In this document: in pieces, positions 34,700-46,259 of the stretch
Position numbering within the stretch: the stretch's first letter is position 1
Layout of the letters: each line of letters starts with the position of its first letter
Origin: Symbiodinium natans
Lineage: Eukaryota; Sar; Dinophyceae; Suessiales; Symbiodiniaceae
Reading direction: 5' to 3'
Assembly (NCBI GenBank): GCA_905221605.1
Contig: CAJNDS010002102.1
Coordinates: 847,647-911,646 of the forward strand
DNA: 64,000 nt
Notes under the pieces: model-generated
Told to the model about the DNA's origin: nothing
The model's database searches: none
Seen by the model: the letters and a program-made list of their open reading frames with translations, nothing else
Position numbers and translations under genes: made by a program

Positions 34700-35372
34700 A
34701 AAGGCCCCTTAGATCCAACTGGAAACACACACACACACACCAACCACCGCAATCTCCCGCTTCTCGTTGATTAAAGTACCCAATGCCACGGTCAGCAATT
34801 ACTATCTTCTGATGACCGTAGTTCGCCCCGAGGACTTCGACCCCTCGACAGAGATTGTTTCGTTTCAGCACCAAGATCAGCCCGGCACCGAACTGGGTTC
34901 CGATGAAGTGGTGGCCTCAACTGAAATGCAACCGCACTGCCGAAACAAGCTTCTCAAGTTTGTGTGATGCTACACATAGTCCGAACGGGAGCCCTTCCCA
35001 TCTGGTCATTTTGCAGATGAAGCAAATGCCACCGGCATCCCCCGGGACCGCGGCCAAAAGAACCCAAGAATATGGAATCTCCTCGGTGGTTCGTTGGACA
35101 TATCCGGCCCCACACAGCTCCGCAACTGCAAAGAAATGGATGATGCAGCCGAGGCTCGTAGTAGCATGGACATCGTAAGTGCAAGTCCCTATACCGGATG
35201 TGACATGGCTGCGGCGGGAAGAGCTTCTGATTGATGATTCCGAGATGCGAGCTGGATCATGGAAAATAAGTCGCACCTGGATGCCTTTTGAGTCACCTAC
35301 CCATGAAGGAATCGGGGGGGAGGGGGGGGGAAAACCTGAAGAGCTGAGGGGTTCGACTCTCACTCGTCTCAC
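34700..35372. other. Long open region on both strands, orientation unresolved
   Basis: On the minus strand one frame is open from 35372 to about 34720 except for a single TGA at about 34918; it includes RTTEEIPYSWVLLAAVPGDA and, beyond the TGA, HHFIGTQFGAGLILVL. On the plus strand one frame reads RPEDFDPSTEIVSFQHQD to a TGA, and another runs to 35178. Such double openness suggests a decayed or duplicated coding sequence, but I cannot name it. Confidence 0.3.
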
Positions 35373-35379
35373 AGAGGAA

Positions 35380-36486
35380 AAGCAGGGAGGACTTCTGTGG
35401 AGGGTTTCTGGGTTCAGGCTCTCAAGGCTTTCAAGAGTTCTGTGAGGCTGTGTAAGCGCTTTTTTGGGGGGGAGGCCCAGGCCTGGAACTTCAGGCCTGA
35501 CTCTGCAGGCCCTTTTTACACCTCCCCTTCTAAGTAACGTTAAGACACTATGCGTCCGGGGGCACGTGGAGGGAGGAGGTGGGAGTGGGGGCTAGCTCCC
35601 CCGCACACACGGCTACTAAATAAGCATAATTTTCGGCGTTGATGCCTCCTACATTTTGTTCTGCTCTCGCTCCTCCTTTTCCGGGGAGTCTTCAAGTAAT
35701 GCTGACCAAGTTTGCTGGCTTTAAACAGGCTGGTGCGACATATTGGCGTAGGAGGTCCGATTTGAACAGCAGAAATCTTGGGGAGCTGCCGGGAACTCAA
35801 TTTCAAAACCGCCACTTGGGGATCGGAGACTACCCAGCTTGGGGAAGGGGTTGGAGGGGGGACGTGTACTGTAAAGGTACGACCATGAGCACCAACTACT
35901 GTATGGCAGCGTTTTCATTCCTTCGAACGGTGAAGAATCAAGGTCCCCCGGGACATGCCCAGAGAATCTACTCGCGATGCCCGCAAGGGAACCCGTACTT
36001 CTATGCATCAGCCACCACAATGCTAGGAGCCGCACTGCTACATGCTATTCGCTCATACCATCACGTTAACAAGCCCTTCCTGCGAAGATTTACAAAGCTG
36101 GACACATCACAGAATGCTACGTCTACGGGCGACTTGAGCGTTTCAAATACAGATGAAATGTCTCAGAAACCTATACATCAAGTGCCGGAGACTACTGGAC
36201 TGCCTACCATATAGACTTCATGGAGGTCTGGCCATGGGATTCTGCGAAAAAAGAGCCATATGAAGCGATCAACTCTTTATGAGCCACTCAGGCGCTCAAG
36301 GCCAAGCGCCGCCCATCGACATCGAAGGAAACCTGAATAACGGCAAACAGAACCGGATATGCAAATCTCCAATTTCGGGGCATTACTCAGCTAATCAACT
36401 ACGAAATGACGATATCACTGTATTGTAGTATTCTAGTATTCCATTACTACATTGTGATGCTCTGAAAACGTGATGTTGTTTCTTAC
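35380..36486. other. No confident gene
   Basis: The plus strand is open for 191 codons (35639-36214), but the composition is not convincing and there is no splice or family support. Further exons of the minus-strand gene at 36487-37455 should lie here, because its last exon ends at a good donor. Confidence 0.35.
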
Positions 36487-37455
36487 TTTCTGAAAGTCAT
36501 ACAGTATGGTGGTTTCGGATCTGTTGGAGCTGGTCTTGAGTGAGGTTTGCTCGAGCGCTGTGCAGTATTGGGCAGTAGACAGCTGCCGAGGCTCCGGACA
36601 TCCTTCCGCATGAACAGCTCGGAGCCCGTGGCACGCTGAGTCCTCGAGTAAGAATTTTAGAACACGTTAGGAGGACAGGTACAGGCAGAGGAGGAGAGAG
36701 CGAGAGTTTCACAGAATGAGTGAGCAGGCGAGTGTGCATGGGAGTGAGGGTGCAGCACCCGCGGTAGGGAGGCATGGGGGGACAGGAATCCTGGAAGGGT
36801 CTAGCAAATTGTTGGGCCGGGTCACCTGTGTCGAACTCGAGCTTTTGCCCAAGACACAGCACTTCGTTTCTGGAGAGAAGCTTCACTCAACCTGTGACTG
36901 TTGTCACAGTCATTTCTAGATTTCAGCCTAAGGCACCCAATTCCTCCACAGGCACGTCGCCCTTCTCAGATTGCTGCAAAATCGGCTTTCTTATCCGAAA
37001 GGACAGACGCCCTTAGCAGCCACTAGGAAAGCTCGGAGCCGGACCACCAGGACGGATCCTGATCGGTGTTTGCTCGATTCTCGGGTGCCCGAAAACTATG
37101 GTGTGGCCACCATGCCCGGAAGAGAACAAATCCTTTATTGAGGCGTGCAAACTTCAAATTCTGAACTATGTAGCTTCCCGACGTACTTCAACACTTCGCG
37201 GATTTTTAGGACTTCGAGCTCCGCTCCCCTTCTTTTTTGGAGGTTTTACATGGGTGGCTGAGACCTCTGAGAACGCAGGGCTTCAGTTGTAAGGGCTCCA
37301 ACGGTCCGAACGGTTGCAAATCCGAAACTCTGCCACGTCAGATTAGAACCCTGCCACGCTATGCACGTGCACGGCACGCTGGTCCTGCTGAACCTGCATG
37401 CTCATGCCCTCCAGATTTTTATCGTCTTCTGCCCAAGCCTCAGATTCACCAAAGG
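36487..37455 (-). CDS. Four-exon gene fragment, Ser/Thr/Glu-rich protein
   Basis: The exons are 37394-37455, 36937-36973, 36826-36869 and 36487-36582. The intron phases chain cleanly (0, 1, 0) and all introns are GT-AG. Supporting sites include a TTTTGCAG acceptor before exon 2, CTTCTCTCCAG before exon 3 and a GTAAGA donor after exon 4. The encoded pieces include ESEAWAEDDKNLEGMSMQ, QSEKGDVPVEEL and ALEQTSLKTSSNRSETTILY. The low-complexity polar composition suggests a disordered segment. Start and stop are not found; exons must continue at both ends. An alternative frame for exon 4 reaches a stop at 36497 but breaks the phase chain. Unknown family. Confidence 0.5.
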
Positions 37456-37826
37456 CTTTCGTTTAAAGTTTGAACCGAGCCGTAGCAGGGTTGTGTTGTG
37501 CGCTAGTTGACTTCTTGGAAAACTTTAAGTTTAAGCGGACCAATGGCCTTTCGCACTGGCAGCACTATGTTTCGTGCTTCATGCTTCATGCTGAGCGCTT
37601 GGTTCTTGATTTCTTGTTTCACATCTACAGTGACAGCTCCGCATCCTAAAAACCCGCAGGACGGCCCATGTTATGTTCACATGTTTCAGGTCCCTGAAAG
37701 GGGGCAAATAGCTAAGCGTGCACCTGCGCGCAGATTCTTTTCAAGTCCCTGCTATGAGATCGATCCTGAGCCCTCGGTTCTCCAATTCAAGACATCACTT
37801 CCCCGTCTCCACTTCAGATCAGAACT

Positions 37827-38372
37827 TCAAGCCCCGCACGGGCTTGATCTACAACAAAAGTCTAAGGAGTGTGCTGGCAAAGCCCCGACGGCAGACTCAA
37901 GGGTGCAGTCAACAAGCTCCGGCCTAGGCGTCGCTTCGGGGGAAAGGAACAGTCTGTAGGTGAGACAATGTTTTGGGAAGCAAAAGAGGGTTGTTGCCGC
38001 AACAAAATCTTTGATAGCCATCTGCCTCGTTGATGATGCATATGCCTTCTGCCATACTTTTCATGTGCTTCTTCAGGGGGCCATGTAGCTCTCCTGCAAA
38101 ACAAAACATAGCTCTTGAGTCAGCTGCGCGTCAGCTGGCGGGCCATCAGCAGTCACCTTGGAAGGAGGGCTTGCTCTTGGGCCCTCTTGAATCAGTGAGA
38201 TTTTCTACGGACTAAGAGAGAAGTACTGGGGCAGATGCGGGAACGCCGGTAAGCTGCGTGTACTGCTTGAAGTAGCCCTCACCAGCCACCAGCTTGACGG
38301 GTTTGTGCAGACGACTCAGACAAACCAAAAGTCGCCTTCGCAAGAGCACCACGTCAGATGCTTCTGGCTCTG
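37827..38372 (-). CDS. Candidate multi-exon gene, unknown protein
   Basis: Four protein-like blocks lie on one strand. Block 1 (38212 to about 38372) includes RLHKPVKLVAGEGYFKQYTQ. Block 2 (38157-38185) encodes GPKSKPSFQ and ends at GTGACT. Block 3 (from 38093, after TTTTGTTTTGCAG) includes HGPLKKHMKSMAEGICIINE. Block 4 (37827-37953, after CACCTACAG) includes SPEATPRPELVDCTLESAVG. Blocks 2 and 3 join in phase 1; the joins 1-2 and 3-4 are not settled, and block 1 could end at its own TAG. The protein is not recognised. It lies between two other minus-strand genes. Confidence 0.42.
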
Positions 38373-39185
38373 GCGGGTGGCACGATCAAAGCTGTATGAC
38401 ATGCTGTCACGGAGAACCATGTGATTCAGCCCACCTCGATCATTTCTCGAGTGTATGGGTATTTCACATACCTGGGAAACAAGAATGGGCAGGGTTTGAA
38501 CCTGGGGAGCCCAACGCTTTGCAACCACTTCAGTTGCTTGACGACCCCATGGGTTTTCAGTACTGAAGGCACTTCATCATGGCCGTGGCCTGTATACTAA
38601 AAGACCAACTCACTGCAACTTCAACTCAATGCCACTCCCTGTGCAACTTGCGCAGGCATGCCGGACTCATGACAGGCTGGCAAGGTCGGCATGTTCAGTA
38701 GGTCTTCCTGGGACAGGGGCTCGCGATCGCAGCCCTGCTCCTTGAACATCTTCTGATAGTGGTCCTGAGCAGCGGCCAGGAGTCACATAAGTATACTGTA
38801 TAATCCTAATGAAATAAGCTGCAGAATGTGCCGCCGTAGACCCAAACAGTGAGACCATGTGAGCCCAGACAGTGCCCAGACATGGCAAGAGTGACGACGG
38901 CTTCGAAATCGCGGGGTCAGACATCCCCAAAGCGGTTTCACATTCCACGAGCCCAGACGTCCAACAGCGATGACAGCGCGCCCACACCTGCGCCGAGGCG
39001 AGAGCGCGACGATTTTCGTCCAACTTCCGAGCAGGCTTCGAGAAAAACCGCTCGGGCGCCGAGAGGCAACCTCTTCCGAGCCCTCTTACTCTGCATAACA
39101 CGGTTTGGGAATTGGAGGTCCGGGATGGTGCAGGTACATTCTTCAACGGGCAGAAGGGCTCCACGGAAGCACAACCTTGAAGACA

Positions 39186-40155
39186 TCAACCCAGCAAGTT
39201 GGCTGCGCGTAGATTCTCGCGGAATTCGCGTAGAATGGTGTGGACTTCTCCCACGCGTTGAGTCACCAGCTGAGACATGCGACTCCTTGTATGTACAAAA
39301 GGAGGCCGATTTCTGCATTCATTGGTGCAGAGACATGCTCGTGCTTTGCAAGCAGTGTAATTAAGGGTCTTTGGCTTCCCCATGACAGAATTCGAGGCCT
39401 CAGCTCCTGCATGTGGAAATGGAGCTGTGTTGACGGAAGCTCCCTGAAAACAAACTTCAGTGAACTCCGAACCTTGCAGCATCCTGAAAGCCAAAAGGGA
39501 GCTCCGAAAGCTGCGCTGCCCTGAGGTCCCAGCCCAGTCTGCAATGCCTCCGCGCACGATCAAAGGCAGCTGATTCCCTCTTTGGGGGGGGGGGGGGGTT
39601 GAATGTGCTTCAAGGGGGACCGACATCCAACCTTATAATGCGTAGATTTCTGCACTTCAGTCGACTCCCGCAGCGAGGTGATCTGAGAAGCCGGCATTGC
39701 TCCAAGAAGTAGTCCACCGGATGCCTTGTTGGGCACGTATATTGCAGCTATCCTTCGTGACTTCGTGACATAAAGACACCTCTGGACCTCACCGGGACTA
39801 AGAAACTTCCACCTGAAAGCTTCCAGGGGCTTCACGGACCCAACTGAGCGAGCGCACGCGGCATGGTACATGCGGTACTTGTACTCTGGGTCATTCCTGC
39901 CCAATGTATCATTTGATGCAAATTGGTGCAAGCCAGCAAGCCTCGGTCGTGGAATGCAGCTGATGGGAATCTTCTTTGGGTGTGATCTGCTGTTGGGGTT
40001 GATGTTGACGACGGTCGCCCAGTCCTTGTGAGCTCGGACAGCCGTGGATTGATAGACTCCTGGGCAGCGTGGGGGTGGTGAGTGGCGACCGCCATTGGCC
40101 TACTCTTAAGCCTCCAAAGGTCCTGTGTGCCTGAGCACAACACACGGCTTTGCAT
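39186..40155 (-). CDS. Three-exon gene, unknown protein
   Basis: Exon 2 (39632-40059) has 142 codons of convincing protein, including HKDWATVVNINPNSRSHPKK and SRRIAAIYVPNKASGGLLLG. It opens after a CCACGCTGCCCAG acceptor (phase 1) and ends at AAG/GTTGG (phase 0). Exon 3 (39186-39443) follows TTTGTTTTCAG in phase 0, includes TQRVGEVHTILREFRENLRA and ends NLLG then TGA. A possible exon 1 (40104-40155) starts at an ATG in the context GCCACCATGC and ends in phase 1, but it would make the first intron only 44 bases, so the start is tentative. The total would be about 245 residues. No family recognised. Confidence 0.52.
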
Positions 40156-40813
40156 GGTGGCACTTGCTGACAAGACTCCATGATGATGCTAGCAGACATG
40201 GAGTACTTCACCTGGCGCGCACACTCGGCTTGCACAACGGCTACCAGTCAAGTACAGCCCGAACTCCCCCAAATATCATGCGCTCAATCCTTATAGTTCG
40301 TCACGTTCAGCACGTATGTTGCGGCGACTGAGCTGGACACCAGCTCGGCTCCTAACCATCAACCGGATGCCTGAAACACCTCCCTGTACCAGCATCCTCT
40401 GTGGGAGCTGGAATATGCTCGGGAAGGTACCTGAGGGATCTCGGGGATCTCAGCATGCAAACGAATTTGCTAGGGGAGTGATGCTTGCGCAGAAGCATTT
40501 GTCAGCTGACTGTTACCGCTATATCCTTGTACATATATACTGTATGTTCATGGTAAATCTGGTCAATCTTTGTGCGGACGTTCCCCCTAAAAATCCAGTA
40601 TGTCGAATCGACTCTGAGTGTTCATACTGCGGAGACAGCCGTACTAAAATGGCAACCATGGCAGCTGGAAGTGCTGTCTGCGCACGTGTCCCAGTAGAGT
40701 CTATATAGGGCCTACGCAGATTCTAGAAAAGTCAGAGAGCGACTTACTGAAAGCCGCATCAAGGAAGTGAGCTGTGTCACTCCCATGAGGGATAACGTAA
40801 AAACATTTCCGCA

Positions 40814-41630
40814 TCACATCTGGATGATCGACATGGGAACTGTGGACCGGGAGCTGTCAAGTGTGTTCTCCGTCTGCAGCATCGCCTGCTCCAAAACTTG
40901 CGAGACTTCCTTGAAGCCGCTGCGCCTTGCCAAATCTTCTGGTGTGAGACCGCGGCGGGTCTTCACGTTGCGCCGGGCACCCAGAAGCAACAGCGCTTTG
41001 ACGACTGCGGGCTTGTTCTGGGAGACCGCCACATGCAGTGGATAGCCTGAAGACGACACACACCGTTTCTAACAAAAGTCGCTCGCCAGGGCGGATACAA
41101 AAAAGCACGCTGAACTCATGATAACGTTGGAGACTTTTAGTGTTGTGCCCCCCCCCCCCCCCAGAACAGTCGAAGTTGGTTTTCGCCGGCCCTGTTTACA
41201 CGGCCCACGGGTTTTCTATGATTTCGTGGGGAGGAGTTTCGCGTGAAGTTTTCTTACGGCGGCCGGACGATTTGACTGCATTCAGGATCCCAACGCCCAC
41301 CCCAAACAGTCAGGGCCCTGAAGAGCCCAGCCCATTTGACTTGTTTGTTAAGGGGGCCCCCACAACACAGGGTCCAAGATGAAGTCTCGGCCGAGGTTCG
41401 GGTGCGACCCCAGGCATGCTGAGCTTCGTTGATGTGCATGAAACCATTGGCCTGCAAGAAGGCCTTCACCTGCATCTTGAGCCTGAAGTCCCGGGTGCCT
41501 GGGTGCCAGGTCCTGAACCGCTGCAGAGTGCCTTCAAGACGCTCCGGGCTGCCTTCGCTGGTTCCCCAACTTCCGGTCTGAGTGGAGGAAAAAGACTGCT
41601 CCCTGTACATCTCCGGATCGGAAGGGGATC
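40814..41630 (-). CDS. Ankyrin-exon protein, copy A (5' end missing)
   Basis: Exon 1 (41408-41630) encodes MYREQSFSSTQTGSW and, near its end, QVKAFLQANGFMHINEAQ; it ends at TGGG followed by GT in phase 1. Exon 2 (40814-41046) opens after CGTCTTCAG in phase 1 and encodes an ankyrin repeat: GYPLHVAVSQNKPAVVKALL, then LGARRN and GLTPEDLARRSGF, followed by a short tail and TGA. The layout (a FLxxxGF helix, then an ankyrin exon) is one I know from many dinoflagellate ankyrin proteins. Ankyrin repeats bind protein partners; the partner is unknown. The intron (361 bases) holds a 259-bp insertion absent from copy B. An upstream exon is expected because exon 1 follows an AG. Confidence 0.65.
41124..41382. 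mobile_element. MITE-like insertion in the intron of ankyrin copy A
   Basis: In copy B the intron reads catgataagtctcgg without a break (about 44383-44397). In copy A the same sequence is interrupted after catgata, and the interruption ends with agatga before agtctcgg. The ends are partly inverted (ttgga and tgttgtg near both ends), with a C-run just inside the left end. The flanking atga/atgata suggests a 4- to 6-base target duplication. No coding region. Confidence 0.6.
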
Positions 41631-42231
41631 CTTCAGGGGACAAGCCAAACCCTACTTAGCTAATGTAGTAGATACCCGTGGACCCGTGCCAGGGGCGTGC
41701 AAAGTGTGCAGGCAGATATTTCACACACACACACACACATATCTTGCATATCTTCGCCAGAAGTGCGATTTCCGCATTTTAGGCCATGTTCCAACTGCCT
41801 CGTAGATCCTTTGCAGCCGCTGGGGCGAGTCCATGCTGCAGCCTGGAACGGCTTGGAAAGAGAAGCCCTACACACCTTGCGCTTTCAGCTTGACGGAAGC
41901 AACCTGCAAAAACCTGAGCCCTGCAGATCCAATAGGAAAGTTTTCCTACCATGCGAAAGTTTCACAGCAAGATTCTGCAACCCCTATGGTGTGGGGTTGC
42001 CCGAATACGAAGAAGCTTCGGCACCGGGGCCTTTGGCCAGAATGCCCCGAACCCGTTGAGCCCTTACCATGCCTGATGCTTAAATGCCTTAAAGGGCTCC
42101 TCAGCCCCCCAAAAGAACCTGAAACTTCTAGCTTCCGGTTCTCAAGAATTCTGGACATGGGCGTTCCTGACTAACACCTTGCGCAAGGAGGGCGGCCCCA
42201 AAACCACAAGGCCTGAAGCACGGGCCCCCGA

Positions 42232-42232
<1 letters not shown>

Positions 42233-42288
<56 letters not shown>
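42233..42288. repeat. CA microsatellite
   Basis: About 28 CA units. A shorter CA run is at 41729-41743. The sequence from 42290 to 42784 holds nothing I can support. Confidence 0.97.
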
Positions 42289-42290
<2 letters not shown>

Positions 42291-42784
42291 ACACGAGCTC
42301 GCAGCCAGCAAATGCACGTGTAAGCAGCTAAGCAGCAATCCCGACACAACTCTTCAGACCCTGCACACCTTGCCTCTCACAGACCTGCGAAGTCATGGAA
42401 GAGGACAGGGGATTTAACGGAAGCCTTCAGAAGCTCACGGCTGCTCCAAGCGGTGCTAAGGTCTCGGTATCTCTCGGTGAAATTCGGTGGGAGTAGTTTG
42501 GTGCACTTGTTTGGCGACTTGGGCTGACGTATGGTGATTCGGTGTTAGTAACGGGCTCAGGCTTCAGAGACTGTTTGAGATGATCAGTGCGCATGATGCA
42601 GTGCAAAATGGGTAAAGGCCACGAGGCTATGTGTCATTTGGGCAGCTACTGAAAGTTCTTTCAGGGTTTGCGGCTGCTTGTTGAGCTGCTGGTTCAGGGA
42701 ACAATCACGGGCAGCAAAACATAATGACGACAAATAGCTGTTAATGCAAGAACTGTTTCTAGCACTTTGCTCGTGCAGAGGTGG

Positions 42785-43178
42785 ATGCTTGGCAGAATGC
42801 TAAAATGCTTGCTTGCCTTTCTTGTCATGGCATGTATGCTGCCCCGCACGCGCCCGTCCCGCAAGCGAGTCTTCTGCCTGTCGGATGTTTTTGAGTCCAC
42901 GGCACACATGTGGGCACTTCCCAAGACATCCAAAGGGGATTGTTGCGTTGAGAAGTCCCATGCGAGTCGAAGCACCGCTGTGGGAGCTCGAGTCTTATTT
43001 GCCTGCAACAAATTGCGCAGCCCAACTCCACAACAGGAGTGTGAGCTGCGACCTTCTACGCACAGCACTCGAAGATGCAATGATATGTAAAAGCACGCCG
43101 GAGCGGCATGCGCAGGCAGAACTAATGTTGCACTTGACAGATGGCACCGTCTTGCTAAGCAAGAAGGACAGCCGCTAA
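42785..43178 (+). CDS. Small secreted-type protein, two exons
   Basis: Exon 1 (42785-42954) starts MLGRMLKCLLAFLVMACMLP, a good signal-peptide pattern (basic residues, hydrophobic core, then small residues), followed by a basic stretch and a Cys-containing segment. It ends at GTTGAGAA followed by GT in phase 2. Exon 2 (43037-43178) follows CCACAACAG in phase 2, includes CDLLRTALEDAM and HAQAELMLHLTDGTVLLSKK, and ends at TAA. The joined product is 103 residues. It is one of only two plus-strand genes I can support. The minus strand is also open across 42694-43080, but without splice support. Family unknown. Confidence 0.42.
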
Positions 43179-44091
43179 CTTAAATTTGTGTGTTCGAATT
43201 AACCGGCCTGCACCTTTGCACGAGGCCCACTGCTCGTTATCCGTACACACCCGGTTGCGGGTTTGAAAGGCGACCGTTCACCCGACAGGGACCTTACACG
43301 AATTCGACTATGCCGAATCGACTCTGAGACTCTGAGTGTTCAGAACCATGCTGACAAGTCGTTTAATGTATGGGCCCGGATCAAGCGGGCTTTTTCTTTA
43401 TTGACGGATGTCGCTGATTTGTAGGTGTGGTGGTGGGCCTCAAACATCGAGACCCCTTCCTGCCGCAACTTGACTTGCTTGGGATCAGCAATCAGCACCC
43501 TCGCCCAGCAACGTCAGTCATGGCACAGCTCATTCGAAAGTGTGCGTCGCATCAAGACCAGCCGCCCCATCCCTGCCCGAAACTAGGTGTCTTTGCATAG
43601 GCCAGTCGCAGCATGTCCAATGTCCTGTCAAAAACGAAACGCAAACCAAAAGCCTGGCCAACGACGAGCTGAGACGCGTCGGATCATATTCGGCTGATTG
43701 CCAAGGGCCGTAGAGTTGTGCAGCTACATGCGCCACGAAAACGGCTCGCAACGAGACAGACACATCGGTTCGTCGCTTCGCCTTCGTGTAGATGCATCAG
43801 AAATGGAGGCCTCAATTTCTTTTTGTTTCTACACTGGTTCTACATATTTTGGGGGGGAGTGTCTTGGCCGACTATCACACCCAGTGGATATGGCCACTGC
43901 CTCCCACTTCGGGGCCTTTCAAGCAACAAGTTGAAGGACAGTTAAAGAGAAGCTCAGCTAACTTGCTACTAGCAGCTAGCAAACTGAAACCAACTGATCT
44001 GGTGAACGGCCGCACTGGATGCACGAGACGTCGAACAAATACTTAATTACAACAGCCGCATTGCTGCAAAGTCCCGTGGATCACATTTGGA
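43179..44091. other. No gene seen
   Basis: Short frames exist on both strands but none has splice or family support. The phrase tgtcgaatcgactctgagtg near 40601-40620 recurs as tgccgaatcgactctgaga at about 43312-43330, so some sequence is shared with the region before ankyrin copy A. Confidence 0.4.
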
Positions 44092-44610
44092 TCACTGATG
44101 GGACTGGGACCGGGAGCTTCCAAGCGTGCTCTCTGTCTGAAGCGTCGCCTGCTCCAAAACTTGCAAGACTTCTTCGAAGCCGCTGCGCCTTGCCAAATCC
44201 TCCGGAGTGAGACCGCGGCGGGTCTTCACGTTGCGCCGGGCACCCAGAAGCAACAGCGCTTTGACCAGTGCCGGCTTGTTCTGGGAGACTGCCACATGCA
44301 GTGGATAGCCTGAAGACGACACAAATCGCTTCTAACAAACGTCGCTCGCCAGGGCGGATACGAAAAAGCACGCTGAACTCATGATAAGTCTCGGCCGAGG
44401 TTCGGGTGCGACCCCAGGCATGCTGAGCTTCGTTGATGTGCATGAAACCATTGGCCTGCAAGAAGGCCTTCACCTGCATCTTGAGCCTGAAGTCCCGCGT
44501 CGAGTTGCGGTTCGTCCGCGGGTCGGAGTTGCTGCTTGCGGTGGTCCAACTTCCGGTCTGAGTGGAGGAAAAAGACTGCTCCCTGTACATTTCTGCATCG
44601 GAAGGGAATC
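44092..44610 (-). CDS. Ankyrin-exon protein, copy B (5' end missing)
   Basis: Exon 1 (44413-44610) and exon 2 (44092-44309) match copy A closely, with the same splice sites and phases and a 103-base GT-AG intron. The ankyrin repeat reads GYPLHVAVSQNKPALVKALL, then GLTPEDLARRSGFEEVLQ, and ends with a Ser/Gln tail and TGA. It differs from A in exon 1 between the GSW and DFRLKMQVKAFL segments. A and B are recent tandem duplicates about 3.3 kb apart. Confidence 0.65.
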
Positions 44611-45358
44611 CTAGCAGGGACACACCCGCACAAAAAAACAGAGCCAGTCTGCAAATTACACCCTGAATCAAACGCAGCAAAGAACAGCTGAACCCCGCGA
44701 CCAGAACTTCATATGTGCCACATCATACATTGCTTGCCATTTCTTCCAGCATGCCCTCTTCCTCCCCCCCCCCCTGCAGGGGCCTTTTGCAAGCGGTTGA
44801 AAGGTGTCCTTGTCCTCCACTTCTGGCTTCTCGTTAGCAGACTGGGGCCTTCAACTCAGGGTTACTCCAAAGGCCTTAAGGGCCGTCTTAAGGGCCGATG
44901 TTCAACAGCCCATGGTATGTGTAGATACATCACATCCTAAAAAGAAGAGGGAGAGGCATAACCATGGAGAGGGAAAGAAATGTATGAACTTCAAGGGTGC
45001 GTGCCTCTGGGTTGCGAAGAACTGTTGGAACAGCATGCTGGCTGGGTAGCGCGTGGGACAAGGGTGTCGCGGCACGTCTAGAAGTTCAGGAAACTGATTC
45101 AGCTGCGGCATGCAAGAAACTTGACATTACAAGCCTGACATTGCACGTCATGACGACACGGGCAAAGAATAGCCCTGGCGTGCTTTTCAACCGTTGTGGC
45201 TGCTGCTGTGGGGGAACCAGGCATCTCTGTGGATGTCCGGAGTCAGCCGACCCCCGAAATGCAGAAGATCTTGTAAGATCTTGAATTAATGCTCTGGGTG
45301 GGGGGGGGGGGGGGGGGGGGAATAAGCGCAACTTTGTCGGTGCAGCAAGAATAGCATG
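44611..45358. other. No confident gene; G homopolymer
   Basis: A G-run of over 20 bases lies at 45300-45320. No supported exon is seen. Confidence 0.5.
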
Positions 45359-45706
45359 CTACACGATCAGCGAGCTAGTAAACTTTAAACACGGTACTAG
45401 CTGTAAGCAATCTTTGCTCAGCAAACAGCCACAATGAGGGCGCAAGAGCATGGACAGCCTCCGGTACCCAGTTTCATCTGAGCCCATGATTACAGTACAC
45501 ATGCCTTGGAAGCCGTCCTTGCTGGGTGGTCTCTGATTCATGGCGAGCATTGCCAAGATGGTAGTTGCGAAGTGCATGGTAAATGGTAAGCTGTCAACAG
45601 CAAGACTCAGAAGAGACCTCTCACGGTGTCTAAATTCGCGAACCGAACCAATGATTCGACCGCGTGGCCACAGGGCCCTTGTCATCCGGGTCCCTGTGCT
45701 AGGCAA
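45359..45706 (-). CDS. Candidate exon, unknown protein
   Basis: The minus strand is open for 115 codons with protein-like composition, including REFRHRERSLLSLAVDSLPF and MGSDETGYRRLSMLLRPHCG, ending in TAG. A possible acceptor (GCGAATTTAG) lies near 45640. No family is recognised and the first exon is not found. The stretch 45707-46260 has no supported gene. Confidence 0.36.
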   Translation of the reverse strand: MPSTGTRMTRALWPRGRIIGSVREFRHRERSLLSLAVDSLPFTMHFATTILAMLAMNQRPPSKDGFQGMCTVIMGSDETGYRRLSMLLRPHCGCLLSKDCLQLVPCLKFTSSLIV

Positions 45707-46259
45707 ATGGCCATTCTAAGGGCCATGCAAAAACTTGAAACGGATTGGACGTTGAAAAGGGAATCTGCAGACCTAACTGTCTCCTGCCAAAATGGAAGAA
45801 GGCAGCAATTAGTATAGGTCTAGGAGGGTACAATGTCAGTGCATTGCCCCCAACCAATCATCATCTGCCGACCTCCTCGGCGGTCACCTGTCCTCCTGTC
45901 AAGGGCACAAAAACCGACTAGCAGACTGCAAACATCTGCAACCTTTCACGAAGCTCATACGCATCGACTCTTCAACGCTCTGTATGCCCCTTTTCTAGAC
46001 TGATCTGCACGCGAACATTGTGTTTCTTTCTTTCTTGCTAGGGACTGCTGGTGGTTTGCCTCTCTCTCCTCCTCCTGCTTCTTCTTCTTCTCTGCCTCTT
46101 TGTTTCTTTCTTAGGGCATGGGGGCGAACCCCCGGACATCTTTGCCAGCCCCTGTTGTCAGGGCTTCTCGGAAAGGAATGGAGCTGAGTAGGACCAGCTG
46201 GAACAGTCTTTCTCGCTCGCTCGCTCGCTCGCGCTCTCGCTCTCTCTCTGTTTCTCTTT

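Noticed and set aside
33914..34701. A Phe/Leu-rich membrane protein of about 200 residues
   Set aside because: It is the translation of a CTTT-rich tract; all three frames give the same composition.
35639..36214. A 191-codon plus-strand gene
   Set aside because: Composition is not protein-like over its length, and frames of this size are expected by chance in a window this large.
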